Positions 6,043 to 6,753 of a stretch of DNA of 6,753 nt are shown here, one piece after another (the first letter of the stretch is position 1; each line of letters starts with the position of its first letter). Origin of the DNA: an uncultured Collinsella sp. (GTDB lineage Bacteria > Actinomycetota > Coriobacteriia > Coriobacteriales > Coriobacteriaceae). Below the pieces are notes generated by a model that worked only from the letters and a program-made list of their open reading frames with translations, was not told where the DNA came from and ran no database searches. Position numbers and translations under genes: made by a program. Where the stretch lies: assembly GCA_958405195.1 (NCBI GenBank), contig CATYDM010000062.1, positions 1 through 6,753 of the forward strand. The letters run 5' to 3'.

Positions 6043-6732
6043 ATGAAGCGTTGCACTTCTGTTTTGTTGCTGTTGGTGGCTTGCGTCGTCGCTGCTGCGG
6101 GCGTGGTCCTATTTGGCTCGCTTATCTTCTATGGGCCGAGTGGGGTTGAGCAGACGGTCGAGATGGCGTCCCTTGTTGCATCGATGCCCGGGCAAATGAT
6201 TTCGGACGTTACAAAGCCCGATGAGATAACGCTCGATATCGAGGAAACGCCGGGCATTCTAAGCATAAGCAACTACCCCATGATTGAACTTGGCTCGTCT
6301 CGCTATACCAAGGACGAGAAGTTGTCCCGACAGGCGCTGGGCTTGCTAAACGGGCGTTCGTTCAAACGCTGGGACGGTTGGGATGCCTATGAGCGCCGAC
6401 GTGGTTTTGTGAACGGTGGCTACTATACAACGCTGAAGCTGTATTCATCTGATGGCAAACTGATGCGCACCGTTAACTACAATCCGGAATACGCAAAAGC
6501 CGGAGGTGGGGACGGCGTCTATATCCAAGATGGCGGCGTGACCTACATTCTTGAAGGCGACCAGCAGCAGGTGATCGATTTTTTGGATCGTTGCGTGATG
6601 GACGCGTACGACCAGACCTGCTTGCCCGACCCGCAGACTGCACGCGATAGTGGATCTGCTCGTACATGGCTGTTCGAGGATGAGATGCCCTGGACCGCCG
6701 AATCGGGAAGCACGGGCTCGGCAAAAGAGTAG
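6043..6732 (+). CDS. Membrane-anchored protein of unknown function
   Basis: I do not recognise this 229-residue protein. It begins with MKR and a hydrophobic stretch (about residues 7-30, LLLLVACVVAAAGVVLFGSL region), which should anchor it in the membrane with the rest outside. LVAC (11-14) resembles a lipobox, but the sequence stays hydrophobic well past Cys14, so a transmembrane anchor is more likely than a lipoprotein. The outer part is soluble, with aromatic and Gly-rich segments (RWDGWDAYERRRGFVNGGYY, 109-128) and beta-like stretches (TTLKLYSSDGKLMRTVNYNP; GVYIQDGGVTYILEGD). Cys184 and Cys193 could form a disulfide. The C-terminus is Ser/Gly/Glu-rich. ATG 6043 has GTGGAG (6031-6036) 6 bases upstream; GTG 6031 is the in-frame alternative but overlaps that site. 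A strong promoter precedes it. Codon use (TTG, CTA, ATA, ACA occur) is less biased than in the chaperone genes, which fits low expression or later acquisition. Confidence 0.8.
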   Translation: MKRCTSVLLLLVACVVAAAGVVLFGSLIFYGPSGVEQTVEMASLVASMPGQMISDVTKPDEITLDIEETPGILSISNYPMIELGSSRYTKDEKLSRQALGLLNGRSFKRWDGWDAYERRRGFVNGGYYTTLKLYSSDGKLMRTVNYNPEYAKAGGGDGVYIQDGGVTYILEGDQQQVIDFLDRCVMDAYDQTCLPDPQTARDSGSARTWLFEDEMPWTAESGSTGSAKE

Positions 6733-6753
6733 AGAACGCGACCACCACAAAGG

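Noticed and set aside
6073..6084. Lipoprotein signal (LVAC) in the last gene
   Set aside because: The residues after the cysteine stay hydrophobic for about 16 positions, and the stretch before it is short, so a transmembrane anchor is more likely. Not fully excluded.

Overview
The window is GC-rich and looks like a chromosomal segment from an actinobacterium. The gene order dnaK-grpE-dnaJ followed by a MerR-type hspR is the hallmark actinobacterial heat-shock operon. The protein sequences, together with the short repeat family around 3246-3347, fit the class Coriobacteriia (Collinsella-like). The genus is an inference from recalled sequence style and was not tested by a search.

Layout, all genes on the + strand. 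Positions 1-647 hold the C-terminal third of DnaK, which enters from outside the window. GrpE (650-1492) follows after 2 bases. A strong GC-rich hairpin terminator (1498-1530) sits directly behind grpE. A second compact hairpin (1557-1577) lies just before the ribosome binding site of dnaJ (1600-2565). This DnaJ has the J domain and Gly-rich region but no zinc finger. HspR, the likely repressor of the operon, is at 2638-3054. The 440 bases from 3055 to 3494 hold no convincing gene. They contain a perfect 12-bp hairpin directly behind hspR, a 100-bp nested palindrome with a clear terminator at its core, about 50 bases without visible structure (3196-3245), four degenerate copies of a GGGGACGTTC-type motif spaced 27-28 bp apart, an ACTTTA-N6-TAAAGT inverted repeat, and a small hairpin in front of the next gene.

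A large aconitase-superfamily hydratase (best start 3495, stop 5795) follows. It keeps three cysteines suited to a [4Fe-4S] cluster, the SDSHT motif and a fused C-terminal swivel domain, but it is divergent from true aconitases. The 247-base gap behind it (5796-6042) contains inverted repeats, a possible weak terminator or structured RNA, and a good promoter (TTGACA, 17 bp, TAAAGT) that should drive the last gene (6043-6732). That gene encodes a membrane-anchored protein of unknown function with less biased codon use than its neighbours.

How the genes work together: DnaK, GrpE and DnaJ form the Hsp70 folding cycle (ATPase chaperone, nucleotide exchange factor, J-domain co-chaperone), and HspR closes a feedback loop by repressing the operon, usually with DnaK as co-repressor. 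The hydratase and the membrane protein look like separate transcription units with no evident tie to heat shock. No previously undescribed system is evident. The most interesting points are the zinc-finger-less DnaJ in the canonical operon, the terminator inside that operon, the possible internal grpE start, the palindromes and repeats at 3055-3347, and the divergent hydratase.
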